This document shows, piece after piece, positions 1 through 10,264 of a stretch of DNA of 64,000 bases (its first letter is position 1; every line of letters starts with the position of its first letter). Made by a program: the position numbers and the translations under genes. The notes below the pieces were generated by a model, which had not been told where the DNA came from, made no database searches, and was given only the letters and a program-made list of their open reading frames with translations. The stretch lies in assembly GCA_026874595.1 (NCBI GenBank), contig CM049313.1, forward strand, positions 12,769,508 through 12,833,507. Direction: 5' to 3'. This DNA is from Sipunculus nudus. Lineage: Eukaryota > Annelida > Sipuncula > Golfingiida > Sipunculidae.

Positions 1-168
1 TCCTACCAAGGACAGGTCAGTTAACATTAAAAGCATGATGTTAATAGGGTGGTTTGAATAAAACAATTGATTTGCCTAGCATCTTTAGCACAGCTTTACG
101 TTAAAAAATAATGCCAAATCATTAACAGTGGGAGGGGTGGACACTGTTGCATTTTTTATGTTAATTAC

Positions 169-343
169 CTTAAATGGATCTTCCTGGTTCTCCACATTGA
201 TAGGGGTACCAGCAATTATCACCCTGCCAGTGAAAGGTCGCTGGAAATACCCAAGAGCACCGCCTGGTTCAGCCTCAGCAACAGCCACCAAGTCCAGCCT
301 CTCAGTGTGGTAAAAAACATGTAGCTGACCATATATACCACCA
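169..343 (-). CDS. ADGRV1: ADGRV1-like exon 10 of 10 in window
   Basis: 175 nt: one base plus 58 codons. The acceptor is TCTTGTTACAG and the donor TTTAAG|GTAATT. The product starts (S)GGIYGQLHVFYHTERLDLVA, then EAEPGGALGYFQRPFTG and INVENQEDPFK. The first part fits a Calx-beta strand pair; the middle is less canonical. The gene continues at coordinates below 1. The larger open frame around it (85-435) extends into both introns and is not the real limit. Confidence 0.82.
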
Positions 344-421
344 CTGTAACAAGAGAATATATGACATGTATGAGAATATATAAAGAATTGCCATGTATGT
401 TGGTAAATCTTCGTCTTCCAG

Positions 422-857
422 TTAAAGGTGCCCATTCACTTGCATTTTGAAAAAGAATTTATGTGATTTCTGGCTTCCTTTGTGTATATTAATGATCTTA
501 GGTTAATTCTGGTTATAAAAAGTTCTTCTATTGCCTCTGTAAAAGATGTATGAACTTGTTTATCAATATTTTGTTTGTAAACATAGCATTGTTGACAAAC
601 AGGGAGTAAACATATAACCTAAGGTGGTAGGTTGCATGCGGAGGTAGAAGAGTCACTTGTTGCAAAACGCCTTTGCAAAGCTTTGTCTTATCTGACTTGC
701 CACTTGTTGCCCATGTTGAATAGTATAAATATGTTGATATAAACAAAACAAGCAGCCTGTGTGTGGTGATATTAACCCTTTCTGGCCTATTTTTATTAAA
801 GCTCCAAGGGATAACCTTTCGTTTATAAAGGTCAGATAGGTGATTCAGCCCCTTTAA
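422..857. mobile_element. TTAA-flanked MITE-like repeat, copy 1
   Basis: Bounded by TTAA at 422-425 and 854-857. The ends are imperfect inverted repeats: TTAAAGG.GCC...TCAC on the left, TTAAAGGGGCTGAATCACCT in the complement of the right. The interior is about 60-80% similar by eye to 16164-16745. It is non-coding and sits in the intron upstream of exon 169-343. TTAA target duplication suggests a piggyBac-type mobiliser, but the termini are not diagnostic. Confidence 0.65.
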
Positions 858-1095
858 GCACTGGAGCAGCTGTCTATGTTTATCTATAATTGAGACTATA
901 TGTTACAGATGTACAACCTATTCACATTTCCCATAATAAATAATCTGATAATAATCTGATTACTTTTGTTGAGTTTATTCTTTTATAGCTGACAGAATAT
1001 AACCCTTAATATCAAGAGCTGAGTGTTGACACAACAGATCTGGTCATGTGACTTGGGAAGGATTGGGTCTGACGGGGCAGAGTGAAGGCACCCAC

Positions 1096-1277
1096 CTTCT
1101 GTTGACCGTGACTACCTGCAGTGAGTCCAGCCTCTCCTCCTTTATTGTGAATGTATCAGAGGCCAGCTGGACTGTGCCATGCGGATCATCACTTGGCAGG
1201 ATTGACAGGATGAATCCGTTACGATCCTCATCGATGCGACCTCCATTGCTGGCACTTTCTAGTCTTATCAAAATATC
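1096..1277 (-). CDS. ADGRV1: ADGRV1-like exon 9 of 10 in window
   Basis: 182 nt: 60 codons plus two bases. The acceptor is CAAATTAG and the donor AGAAG|GTGGGT. The product is DILIRLESASNGGRIDEDRN, then FILSILPSDDPHGTVQLASD and RLDSLQVVTVNR. A second GT (CTGCAG|GTAGTC) lies 20 nt earlier. The 1096 donor was chosen because it leaves the phase required by exon 169-343 and yields VTVNRSGGIYGQL, a proper Calx-beta strand. Confidence 0.87.
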
Positions 1278-1628
1278 CTAATTTGGTAAAAAAAAAGAGA
1301 AAAATACTAAGTTATTTTATGTTTTATATAGATGTTAGCTAGGCCTCATTAATTTTTTTTTGTAATTTGGAGGACTACTGTTTATAATTGTACACATCCA
1401 TTGGAAACACTCTGAAATAGAGGTTAAAGGACCACTCAACAAAATACTCAGAACACAAAAAATCAAATAAATTCTTAGTCACACCAAGATCCTTAAATAT
1501 ACAGCTGAAGAGGCCTAAATCAAACCAATTCCACAAAAAAAAGTAAATTTGAGAGCTTAAGCAGTGTTCTTCTTTAAACAGCATCGTAATTGCTTTTAAA
1601 CTGCCCCAGGTGGCAGCACTAGTATTAC

Positions 1629-1744
1629 CTCTCTGCCCTCTGACAGTTCATCGGGGAGCACCTTGATGCTGATGTTGCGACGCGCCTCATTACTGACGAA
1701 GCTCAAAACACCAGCTGATGGATAAATATCACCAGGCGCTGCAC
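1629..1744 (-). CDS. ADGRV1: ADGRV1-like exon 8 of 10 in window
   Basis: 116 nt: two bases plus 38 codons. The acceptor is TTCTAG and the donor GAG|GTAATA. The product is AAPGDIYPSAGVLSFVSNEA, then RRNISIKVLPDELSEGRE. This is the Calx-beta stretch where D-[IY]-x-P-x-x-G-x-L-x-F precedes the acidic P-x-E-L-x-E loop. It was found only by splice logic and family pattern. Confidence 0.85.
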
Positions 1745-2551
1745 CTAGAAAATTTGTTAAAGAATATTCAACTATACATGTTTACACTAGGGCTGCCTGG
1801 ATTATATTACATCAACATAGTAATTAAGGACTAGAATCAAACTCGAAATTAATTGCTGAATAACATATAAAGACAAACCATGAAACCAACCAGGAATAGA
1901 AAGGTATATTAATAATGTACTGATGATTTTAAGCACATATAATCCCTAATGCTGACTAACTGAAGTCAGACCAAATATGTTTATAGATAAATTCATTAAA
2001 TCTTACCAAAAATGATTATTTAAAGGTTTTCCATTTGTGATATTTTAAATGTTTCAGATAAACTAACAGTTAAAGTTTTATAACAACTGCCCATTTTAAA
2101 TCCAAAATTTATGCATTTTAACGAAGACAAGAATAGCAAAGACACTGTGCTTATGAGGTATGAGCCAGAATAGATCATTTGGTAAAAGAAGGTTAGTTTT
2201 AACAAATAGTATGGTCAGATGAAATATTAATTCACTGGTACAAAGTATATTGATATAAAAGAAACACTGGTGTAAAGATTAGCATGAAACAAAGGCTCTT
2301 TTCATTAATCTAAACCTGAAATCCAAGTCAAATGAGTATTACACAGAGGACATGCTAATCAAACAATGTATATGTAGTACAAACACACTGCCATGGATCA
2401 AGAACAATAGGTGTTTTACACCAGCATGAAATTTCATAAATAAGTAAATGAACTATGATGTGCACAGAAAACATTCATGATTTATTATTAACTACTGTTC
2501 TATCAAGTTCCATCTGGAAACCAAGCCAATAATTGAGGTGTTAGTGAAGTA
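1745..2551. other. Intron, nothing recognised
   Basis: AT-rich intron sequence. Short open frames here have no family pattern. The intron at 1278-1628 is likewise featureless. Confidence 0.6.
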
Positions 2552-3140
2552 ATACAGGTTATTGCTTGTACAATTCCTTGTGTAGATGGGGGAGAAAAAC
2601 AACTGACTGGCGCAGCCGGAAGCCTGTTTGTGCAGGCAAGCGTGATTCAGCCAGACACTCATTTGCACGAACAAATTGGACTGTCCGGCTTATATACACA
2701 ATGAACTTTAAATAATATGATTATTGAATAAATACGAGGTTACAATTGTTTTATACTAGAATGTATGACAAACCCAAGAAAACTTGCAAAGTTTGACGTT
2801 TATCCACGAATGAAAGACCCTATGTAACTTTCCACGATATGATCTAGCAAGGCAGTTGAATCAAGATCAAATTTTAATGCAAACTGTGCCAAATGCGGCA
2901 ATTTTTCATGTATTTTCATGTTTCTGTAATATTTTTTAACAACACATAATAAATATAATATACAGAATGATGGGCCATTAAAAGCACAATTTCCACTGCA
3001 CACACAGCTGTGTTTAATGAATGTGCTGGTCAGGCTGGACGTTAGGGGGCACAGATTGTTTGCCTGCGGTTTTTCAGGCAAGCAGTCACTTACTGCCTCC
3101 ACACATAAGAGTATCGGAATTAGCGATATCCTGTATTCAC
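2552..3140. mobile_element. Dispersed inverted-repeat element, family C, copy 1
   Basis: Alignable along most of its length with 39956-40597. Shared blocks include the GGAGAAAAAC...ACTGGC region, TGCAGGCAAGCG, AACTTGCAAA..TGACGTTTA and the GAGTATCGG.ATTAG end. The termini look like imperfect inverted repeats (ACAGG.TAT..C on the left, GATATCCTGTA on the right). There is no coding capacity. Confidence 0.6.
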
Positions 3141-3672
3141 ATGTACACAATTCATAACTTATGGGCACTGAAAAAGATTAATGTCTCACTGATGAGTGTA
3201 GGATTGTAAAGTGTGCATTCTTAGTGATAAACAATGACAATTTATAGTCATTGTGTGTGCATATTTTACTTTAGGTAAGATGAGATGTCTAGGAATGACT
3301 GAACCCTTGATACAACTTCTAAGACATTACACAAACACAACAAGAATATCTTACTTTCATTTCTGTCTGACAGAATTTTTCCTGAAGAGAAGAACAAGTT
3401 TATGAATAAAGATTATGGTACAATGAAAAATCTGAACATTAATAGATACAGAGTAGAAAAGAACGAAGCATCATTTGAACACTATTTTTTCCAGGAAAAA
3501 AATACTGATATTTTCAGCTACAAAAGCCTAAAATTTACAGGTAAAATTTAGCTAAGCTGCTTTTTGACACCTTAAAAGACAGCTTGATCTAATATTACTA
3601 TCACTGCCCTTGACACACACTGGCTAGTTAATACATGCTTATATTGCTGAATGATTTACAAATTATACTGAC

Positions 3673-3801
3673 CATGCATGGTGGCCTGCCAGGTCACACT
3701 GATCACTCCTAATGTTCCCCCAAGCCTCAGGATCGGGATGTGGAGCATCTCCCCTTCTGTTCCCTCTGGTTCCTCCAGCTCAAACCTCCTCCCCTCAAAA
3801 C
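3673..3801 (-). CDS. ADGRV1: ADGRV1-like exon 7 of 10 in window
   Basis: 129 nt: two bases, 42 codons and one base. The acceptor is TTTTGTACCAG and the donor CATG|GTCAGT. The product is FEGRRFELEEPEGTEGEML, then HIPILRLGGTLGVISVTWQA, the first half of a Calx-beta module with the 'R-L-GG-x-x-G-x-x-x-V-x-W' pattern. The split Gly codon joins it to exon 1629-1744. Confidence 0.87.
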
Positions 3802-4204
3802 CTGGTACAAAACATCAGATATATCAGATGTCATAAACAAACATTCAAAATAATGTCTTTTATTTTACTGATATTATCAACATTCAGCAATGAGGCATAT
3901 CATGTAGCCTACAAAGACAATTAATATTACGTGTTTGTGCGTTTTTTAAATTTAAATATATTGAGGTTTTGTGTTTAGCCAGGTGCAGATTTTTCTAGTG
4001 GAAAGAAACTATGATTACCCAATATGACACACCATGTTTACACACACAACAACTGTAGGCTTTTTCTGTCAGTCTGACTTTACACACATGACAACTTAAG
4101 TTTACTTCATCTGATCAAATCTGCTTCCAGCTTGTTTAAACTAATGAATGGAATGGTCAATTAAATACATGTGAATTTTCACAAATACCATTACACAAAC
4201 TCAT

Positions 4205-4550
4205 TGTGGGGCGTGGTGGTGCAATGGCAAAGGTGCCGCATTTGTGATCAAGCAGTCATGGGTTCGAATCCTGTAGCCTCTCACTTCTTCACTAAGACTC
4301 TTAAGCAAGGTCGCAGCCACAAGTGTGCTTATATTATGTCCACCCAGAATTACAAATGGATACCGGATAAAGTGCCATCTCCTAATGGTGGGCCCTTGAA
4401 ACCTGAGATTACTAATTGTAATGAGTTTTATTTGTTAATTTTTCTTGTAGTACCCTTTATTTTATTAGCCTGGTGAAAACCATGGCCATCTGGCACTGAA
4501 GACCTTCCCAACAGTACACAAAAACGACAGCCACCGGAAAGGATATAGCT
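4205..4550 (+). mobile_element. tRNA-derived SINE
   Basis: The head carries an RNA polymerase III box-B match, GGTTCGAATC at 4261-4270, and an A-box-like stretch about 40 bp upstream (around 4215-4232). A non-tRNA body of roughly 280 bp follows. It does not fold into a full tRNA with a paired acceptor stem, so it is called a SINE rather than a tRNA gene. Confidence 0.65.
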
Positions 4551-4670
4551 AAGTTCTGCTAGTCATTGTCTCTCCTCTGAACCAGTCTGTCAATCAATTC
4601 CTTATGAAACTGAATAATATCACAGAGGTTTCATAAAATATCAACACTTTCATTTTTATTTGATTTTTAC

Positions 4671-4929
4671 CAAAATTTCCATAAGGGTCATCTGAGGCAG
4701 CAATGGTGACTCGTGTTTCATCAAGCGCCCCCAAGGTGGCACCACCAGTCAGCTGGTCAAGTAACTGAACGATGAAGGTTTCTGCGAGTTCTGGTATGAG
4801 GTCATCGATGATTTCTAGTGGGAGGGCAACCTCTGTTTGTCCTGGAAGAAACTTGACTTCATCACTTGTTATTTTGTAGTCCAGGCCATAGGTGGCGCTA
4901 CCATCCTCTACTTGAAATTTGACTGTCAC
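4671..4929 (-). CDS. ADGRV1: ADGRV1-like exon 6 of 10 in window (Calx-beta)
   Basis: 259 nt: 86 codons plus one base. The acceptor is TTTTTTACAG and the donor TTTTG|GTAAAA. The product is the clearest Calx-beta segment in the window: VTVKFQVEDGSATYGLDYK (with the D-G-S-A-x-x-G-x-D-Y signature), then FLPGQTEV, IIDDLIPELAETFIVQL, GGATLG and SDDPYGNF. The Gly codon is completed in the next exon, giving YGNF-G-FEG. Confidence 0.93.
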
Positions 4930-5035
4930 CTGTAAAAAAGGAATAATATTTACGATTATATTTTGTCATTTATATTATAACTCCAACCACCAGCTGCCAC
5001 TTCTACTGAATGAATCAATACATCTGAATTTAATA

Positions 5036-5325
5036 AAGCATAGGTCCATGGCCTGTTGGTGGCACTGTCTATTGAATGAGGATGAAGGTATCCATATGAT
5101 AAGAATGATATGTAATTATTAAGCCTTCTGGATTTCAGGTTTTATATGCCTGGGGTTAGGAATAATCCAGAAGTCATAACCTGTCGTTAAGACATTAGAG
5201 CGAATCTGTGAGGTTCAAGCGAGATTTCACCATTATGCCGCTGAGGAACTGGTGGGGTTCAAAACAGGCACCTTCAGCTCCGAAGTCCAATGCCTTAACC
5301 CCTAGGCTACGTCCTACCCTTACAT
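5036..5325 (-). mobile_element. SINE family B, copy 1
   Basis: Shares a body beginning TAGGTCCATGGCCTGTTGGT with copies at 6535-6785 and 52475-52750. The tRNA-like head is at the high-coordinate end on the minus strand, with A-box-like TAGCCTAGGGGTTAAGG and B-box-like TTTTGAACCCC. A shared internal block reads (AATCCAGAAGTCA)TAACC. It lies in the intron between exons 4671-4929 and 6790-6962. Confidence 0.65.
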
Positions 5326-5329
5326 CTGG

Positions 5330-6312
5330 ATATCTGTTCTTATGAATAAAACAGTGCACGCAAAACATTCCTACTAGCCTTGCCAGTGGAGCTTGCAAAT
5401 GGTAGAAAGTCTTGACTGGTGTGTTACAGGTTACATGTTCATTTCTATTATCAGCATAGTTCTGTCTCCTATCACAAACGGCAGAAGCAGCAGGGTCCTG
5501 AGAATTGGTTTTTTAAGCCTAATGCCTCTATCCAGTTTATGTGTATGACCTCTGTGATTGTTTTTTGTATTCTTGGAGCAGATCAGTCCCAGAGAGGCCA
5601 GGGATTAATGTTACAGAGAAAATTTTCCTGCTTGCCCTAACAGTTACACTAATGAAGAAATGTACACAATTTTCTGTAGACTTTACCATTTAGCATCCTC
5701 CTGGGGTTTGAACTAGCGATCTTTAGTTTTGTGATTAAATACGATACCTTCACAACTAGAGTAAGTCAAACACTCAAAATATAGCTCTGCTATACATTAG
5801 CTTTAGAGCCTTGATGTTTCTCCTAGAGATACTGTTTTCAACATCATAGACTGTAACGTAACACAAGGATCACAAACACTTTACATCATTGTTGTCGTAT
5901 TTCCGCCTATACATTTTTACTGAACCTCACTTATCCATGATATCATTCTAACCACAAACCTAAATACTGTAAATGTAATCCAAGCATTAATTCCTAGGCA
6001 GCTTGACAGATGGCGCTGCATACACCATTACTTTGCTCAAAAGTGAGTGTTCATGAAAAAAAAGGATGAAAAGGCATTGACAGAAATTCTTTTTTTTTTT
6101 TCTTGTTAACAACTATGTTATATCTATACATAAATTGACAATATGTATGTATATTTACTCATTTGTAAACATCAGTCTAAAATGAGTGATTATTTGGTGC
6201 AGCACAGAGTCAGAATCATTATTTCAGAAATTTAGGGGTGTAATACTGCATCAGGGTGTCAGAGCTAGGAATCAGAGCTTAAGAGTTTTTGCCAAATTAA
6301 GCTTAGTGCAGT
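5330..6312. other. Intron, nothing recognised
   Basis: No repeat, gene or RNA feature recognised, apart from a poly-T run near 6090-6101. Confidence 0.5.
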
Positions 6313-6520
6313 CATCACATGATGCAAAACAGGAATCACATGATGCAAATCAGGAATCACATGATGCAAAACAGGAATCACATGATGCAAAACAGGAATC
6401 ACATAATGCAAAACAGGAATCACATGATGCAAAATAGGAATCACATGATGCAAAACAGGAATCACATGATGCAAAACAGGAATCACATGATGCAAAACAG
6501 GAATCACATAATGCAAATCA
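6313..6520. repeat. 21-bp minisatellite (about 10 copies)
   Basis: Unit AATCACATGATGCAAAACAG plus G. Units differ by single substitutions (CATAATG, AAATCAG, AAATAGG). Because 21 is a multiple of three, open frames run through it on both strands (7-residue units such as ESHDAKQ). These are artefacts of the repeat, not genes. Confidence 0.95.
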
Positions 6521-6534
6521 ACATTATTTTAAGG

Positions 6535-6785
6535 GTAGGTCCATGGCCTGTTGGTGGCCCTGTCTATTGATTGAGGATGAAGGTATCCATAAGATAAGAA
6601 TGCTATGTTATTACTAAGTCTTCTGGATTCCAGGTTTTATATGCACAGGTCTAGGAAAATCCAGAAGTCATAACCCATCTTCAAGATATAAAAGCAATTT
6701 TTTCTGGTTTTTACAAAATTTCACCAAAATGCCATTGAGGCATCAGTGGGGTACAAGCTTGGGGTGTAATGCACTGTAGTTAAAC
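6535..6785 (-). mobile_element. SINE family B, copy 2 (degraded)
   Basis: Matches copy 1 through AGGTCCATGGCCTGTTGGTG, GAGGATGAAGGTATCCATA and AATCCAGAAGTCATAACC. Its tRNA-like head is decayed. It ends only a few bases from the exon 6790-6962 donor. Confidence 0.6.
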
Positions 6786-6789
6786 ATAC

Positions 6790-6962
6790 CTCTCCAAAAC
6801 TGCCCGCCTTCCTAATCACGTGTAGAAATGGTGTACGTATCCCTTCATCCACAGTGACAGATGTCAGTGACAGTTCAAGGATCCCGTTAGCATTGTCGTT
6901 TTGCTGGATGATGACCTGGCCATAACACTCTATGCTTGTACCAAGTCTGGGAGACCCAGAAA
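6790..6962 (-). CDS. ADGRV1: ADGRV1-like exon 5 of 10 in window (module boundary)
   Basis: 173 nt: two bases plus 57 codons. The acceptor is ATTTTACAG and the donor GAG|GTATGT. The product runs SGSPRLGTSIECYGQVIIQQ with NDNANGILEL at the module boundary, then VTVDEG and HVIRKAGSFGE. The joined sequence across the donor reads AGSFGE|VTVKFQ, a standard Calx-beta strand pair. A degraded SINE begins within a few bases of the donor on the intron side. Confidence 0.88.
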
Positions 6963-7139
6963 CTGTAAAATATTCAACAAACATATACTAGTACTGGCAA
7001 GCATGAAGTTTGTGTTGCATAGGTATAAAATGAACTTTTTTATAATTTATTAAATAAAACATTTTAAACTATATACATTTAACATGAATTGTACAAGAGG
7101 TTATAATAAATAATGCTAGGCATACATTCTCTATGGCAC

Positions 7140-7310
7140 AGATGAGATCAGTCAGTTGTCACTAGAGGTGTAGGAAACCAAGAGAAAATCACCAATCTCA
7201 AACGGGCCACTAAATGCCACTCTTATACCTATGCCAGGAATCAAACCTGCCACACCAGCAAAGAGATCAAGCCAAGCTTGTTACCACATGATTGTTCAGG
7301 CGCCACAAAT
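7140..7310 (-). mobile_element. Possible tRNA-derived SINE
   Basis: On the minus strand, an A-box-like TGTGGTAACAAGCTTGG is followed about 35 bp later by a B-box-like GGTTTGATTCC. Only one copy is seen in the window, so identity rests on the promoter boxes. Confidence 0.4.
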
Positions 7311-8096
7311 AGGAAAGAAAAGGAAAGCAGATATTGTGGTTTTGTTGCACAAGCCACAATACAATCATTCATTGATAAGGGCCCTAAACAGCATATGGAC
7401 TGAAGTGACTGCAGACAGAATTGGCCAAGTTTATATGAAAATAAATTAATGTAGCACAAACATAATATCCTTAATGGTCTTAACTGTTTAAATTTATTTA
7501 AAAAGGAGCAAGGAAACTGGATGTATAATTTATAACAGTTCTTGGAAAATTAACTGAAACTTACTGGCTTCAGCAATTTATAGCTCGTGACTTTACTGGT
7601 GTATCTAGAACTACCATAATTTGCTAAGAACAGTAAAATAAGAAAACTAGTTTTTCATTTAAATCAATTAAAACCTGGATTAAGCAGTGATAGAAAACCT
7701 GAATAACCCTGTTTGGATCTCCTGATCAAGCTCTTATAAGTGTTGCATGCACACAGTGTCAAGTATAAGTAGCACAGGTTCACATGGTCAGTAACAGAAC
7801 GAATGCTGTCCCTAATACCTATGAATAAGGGGGTACCCGGTTGACCAAGGAATCACCCATGTTAAAGTGGTATATAATCTTTATAAACACTGCAGGTTAG
7901 GGTGATCCAAGATTACTTCCAGAATCTAATGACTTGTTCCTTGATTGTCATCCTCCATAAAATTTCATCAAAATCCATTCAAAACTTTTTTTGTAATGTT
8001 CCAAATAGACAAACCAACATATGAAACAAGGAAAAAGCATAATGGCAGAGGTATCATAAAAAAACAACACTAATATGAGTCTCCTCATCAGCTCAC
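7311..8096. other. Intron, nothing recognised
   Basis: No feature recognised between the possible SINE and exon 8097-8387. Confidence 0.5.
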
Positions 8097-8387
8097 CAGG
8101 TCTGCTCTGGTCAGGACGCAGTAGTTTCACATCTAAAAGCCTGACGAAGATGGTTTCATCTGACTCTGGTAAATCATCATCCAGTATAGGTATCTCGATC
8201 TCCATCTCCTTGATGCCAGGTTTAAACACCAGCCGACCCTGCGTATTGTAGAAGTCACCGAAGTTTGCCCGCACCACGTCCTGAGGCATGTAGCCATACT
8301 TTTCAGTGGGTTGTAAAGTGCTGTATGTCACCTCAACCTCTCCAAAAGTTCCTGACATCGGGTGTCTCCGCACACGGACCACCGCAG
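8097..8387 (-). CDS. ADGRV1: ADGRV1-like exon 4 of 10 in window (near-complete Calx-beta)
   Basis: 291 nt: two bases, 96 codons and one base. The acceptor is AATTTTACAG and the donor CCTG|GTGAGC. The product has AVVRVRRHPMSGTFGEVEVTY, a longer loop with EKYGYMPQDVV and FGDFYNTQGRLVFKPG, then ILDDDLPESDETIFVRLLD. The central loop is longer than in the neighbouring modules. The open frame continues past the donor into the intron but loses similarity there. A fragment of a pearl-like element lies about 50 bp upstream of the acceptor. Confidence 0.9.
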
Positions 8388-8439
8388 CTGTAAAATTGTG
8401 AATTGATTCAATCTTGTACAAACATATTTATACAAAATA

Positions 8440-8626
8440 TATATGCGTCAATTTTGCCTATAATCAAACTCAGGCAAGATAATCTATTGGTAAGTTGTTA
8501 CCGTGAGTTTCGTGAAAATCCATCAAAGCCCTGCATGGTAATTTATCGAGGTGACAATAAAATTTAGCAGACAGACGGACCTTGGGTATACCATTATATG
8601 TCCCACCATAGACAGGTATATAAAAA
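8440..8626 (+). mobile_element. Fragment of pearl/Helentron-like element
   Basis: Same 3' module as 24233-24782: GTGAGTTT..GAAAATCCATCA, then AGACAGACGGACC, then TATACCATTATATGTCC and an imperfect hairpin ending TATATAAAAA. Only the last core unit and the tail remain. Confidence 0.6.
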
Positions 8627-9079
8627 GGAAAAGAAAATCAAAATCTTCTTTAATATTTTTTCTTATATGGATACAAGCAATCGATGTTATTATTTACTAA
8701 TGCTCCTCATTAAGGAGCAAGTCACATTATTTGGCCCTCAAGGCCAAAATTTCCCCAATATCCCTCCATTTCTGGCCAATTAAAGAAAGAATAACACTGA
8801 GGCCCAGATTTATAAATTGGTAACGTTGTTAAAAATTTTCTTGATATATGACCAGGTGTTGAGATATCAAATTGTTCTTACATTATAGTAGCCATACATG
8901 GATACTATGACTGGTGTAGTCAATAAGAAATGTGTAATTCACAGATATATACTGCTCTTGCCAGTCAAATCATGAGGAATCTTCACTATCATTTAAAGTA
9001 ATATTAAATTTGAAAAAAATTAAAAATTAAAAAGTATGACAGATTATAAGTGCTTGAATCCTGTATTGTATAAACTTAC

Positions 9080-9200
9080 TGGTGTTTTCTTCTGCCTTGG
9101 TTGGTCTGTCTTCTGCTGCTATAATAAACACCCCGTACGTCTCATCATTGGCAAAAATGGTGATGCTGGCTTGAACCTCACTCTCTTTACCAAGATCACC
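9080..9200 (-). CDS. ADGRV1: ADGRV1-like exon 3 of 10 in window (module boundary)
   Basis: 121 nt: 40 codons plus one base. The acceptor is TTTCAG and the donor is CCA|GTAAGT. The product runs GDLGKESEVQASITIFANDE, the last strand of one Calx-beta module, and then TYGVFIIAAEDRP at the start of the next. The split codon is A|CT (Thr) with exon 8097-8387. It is too short to stand out as an open frame; it was recognised from splice borders and the ANDETYGVF boundary motif. Confidence 0.85.
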
Positions 9201-9953
9201 CTGAAAGTTAAACTAGCAGATGTCTTTGACATTATAATTGTAACAAGATAGTAAAATGCAACACAAACTGCAGGCCGGTGATAGTGACACTGTAACAAAA
9301 ATGTGATCCATGATCATGAGTCACGATCCTTAGCTTATAATTAAAACTTGTGAGAAATTGGACCTAGCTTTCATGTAAATTAAACTCAAATTGACCAGTA
9401 TTAGTTAAGCTCTGTTATTGAGTATCATTTTGATATTTTTTAACAAATAACAATAATATTAACAGCACTACAATGCTGAAGCACTGGTAGGCCAAGTTTT
9501 ATTGAAACTTGACAAGATGACTGAAATAATATATGTATGTCTGACTGTAGCACTTATTTCTGTTTTGTATGATTACTGGGCTTATTCTGTGATATTATAC
9601 TGTGTCTTGTCTCCAAATTACAGGCAAACTTGTGTAAAAATGTTTGACTTATAAGAGGCAAGCTGTATAAGATACAAATGCATGACAAATTTCAGGGCAA
9701 TCCATGCAGCCATTATTGAGAAATCAGGTTTCTGCATGCTTTTATTTAACTAAAGTAGATACACATTACTAAAATATCTTGAAACATTTTAAAAGCTATT
9801 TCATTTGATCAGGTTTAAACTTTTTTATAATGAATGAGGAACATGTTTCATTGAGGCATATACTTTTTCACTTACTCATTTCCCATGTAAAATATGTGTT
9901 CAGCAGCTTTGAAAATGAGGTCTGATATTCAAGGTGCTAAAAACTATATGTTA
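9201..9953. other. Intron, nothing recognised
   Basis: AT-rich; no feature recognised. Confidence 0.5.
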
Positions 9954-10261
9954 GGCAAAAAAAAGGGATGGTTCTCACGCACATTTTTTCCCAGAAATCA
10001 GTGCGGGCAGGTGATCTTTTATTTTTTTTTACTTTTTTTTGTTTGTTTCCATAAAATGTCATATGATCAGGGAAAGCATGAACATAACAGAATTTTTTTC
10101 CTAAACAGGTAAAAGCATTAAATAACATAGGAAATCTAATCAAAATTGTATTTTTTACCGGTAATCTTTTTGAAAGATGAAAATCAAAGTCAAAATTTTT
10201 GATGTGGGGGTAAAATTGACGCGGGTGGTGCCGGAGAACCATACCTTTTATTTTTTTGGCC
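9954..10261 (-). mobile_element. Harbinger-like MITE, copy 1
   Basis: 308 bp, flanked by TTA at 9951-9953 and 10262-10264. The long terminal inverted repeats start GGC(C)AAAAAAA and continue through GGTATGGTTCTC. The family has four copies here (also 22203-23911, 40696-41026, 49781-50119). A 3-bp TWA duplication and GGC-starting ends are typical of PIF/Harbinger. It encodes no transposase. Confidence 0.8.
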
Positions 10262-10264
10262 TTA

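Noticed and set aside
1114-1116. Alternative donor CTGCAG|GTAGTC for exon 1096-1277
   Set aside because: It leaves phase 0, incompatible with the one-base start of exon 169-343, and loses the VTVNRSGG strand.
4205-4280. tRNA gene (good box B)
   Set aside because: Acceptor and anticodon stems do not pair and a long non-tRNA body follows; called a SINE.
6186-6570. Repeat proteins on either strand
   Set aside because: Translation of a 21-bp minisatellite, open on both strands, inside an intron.
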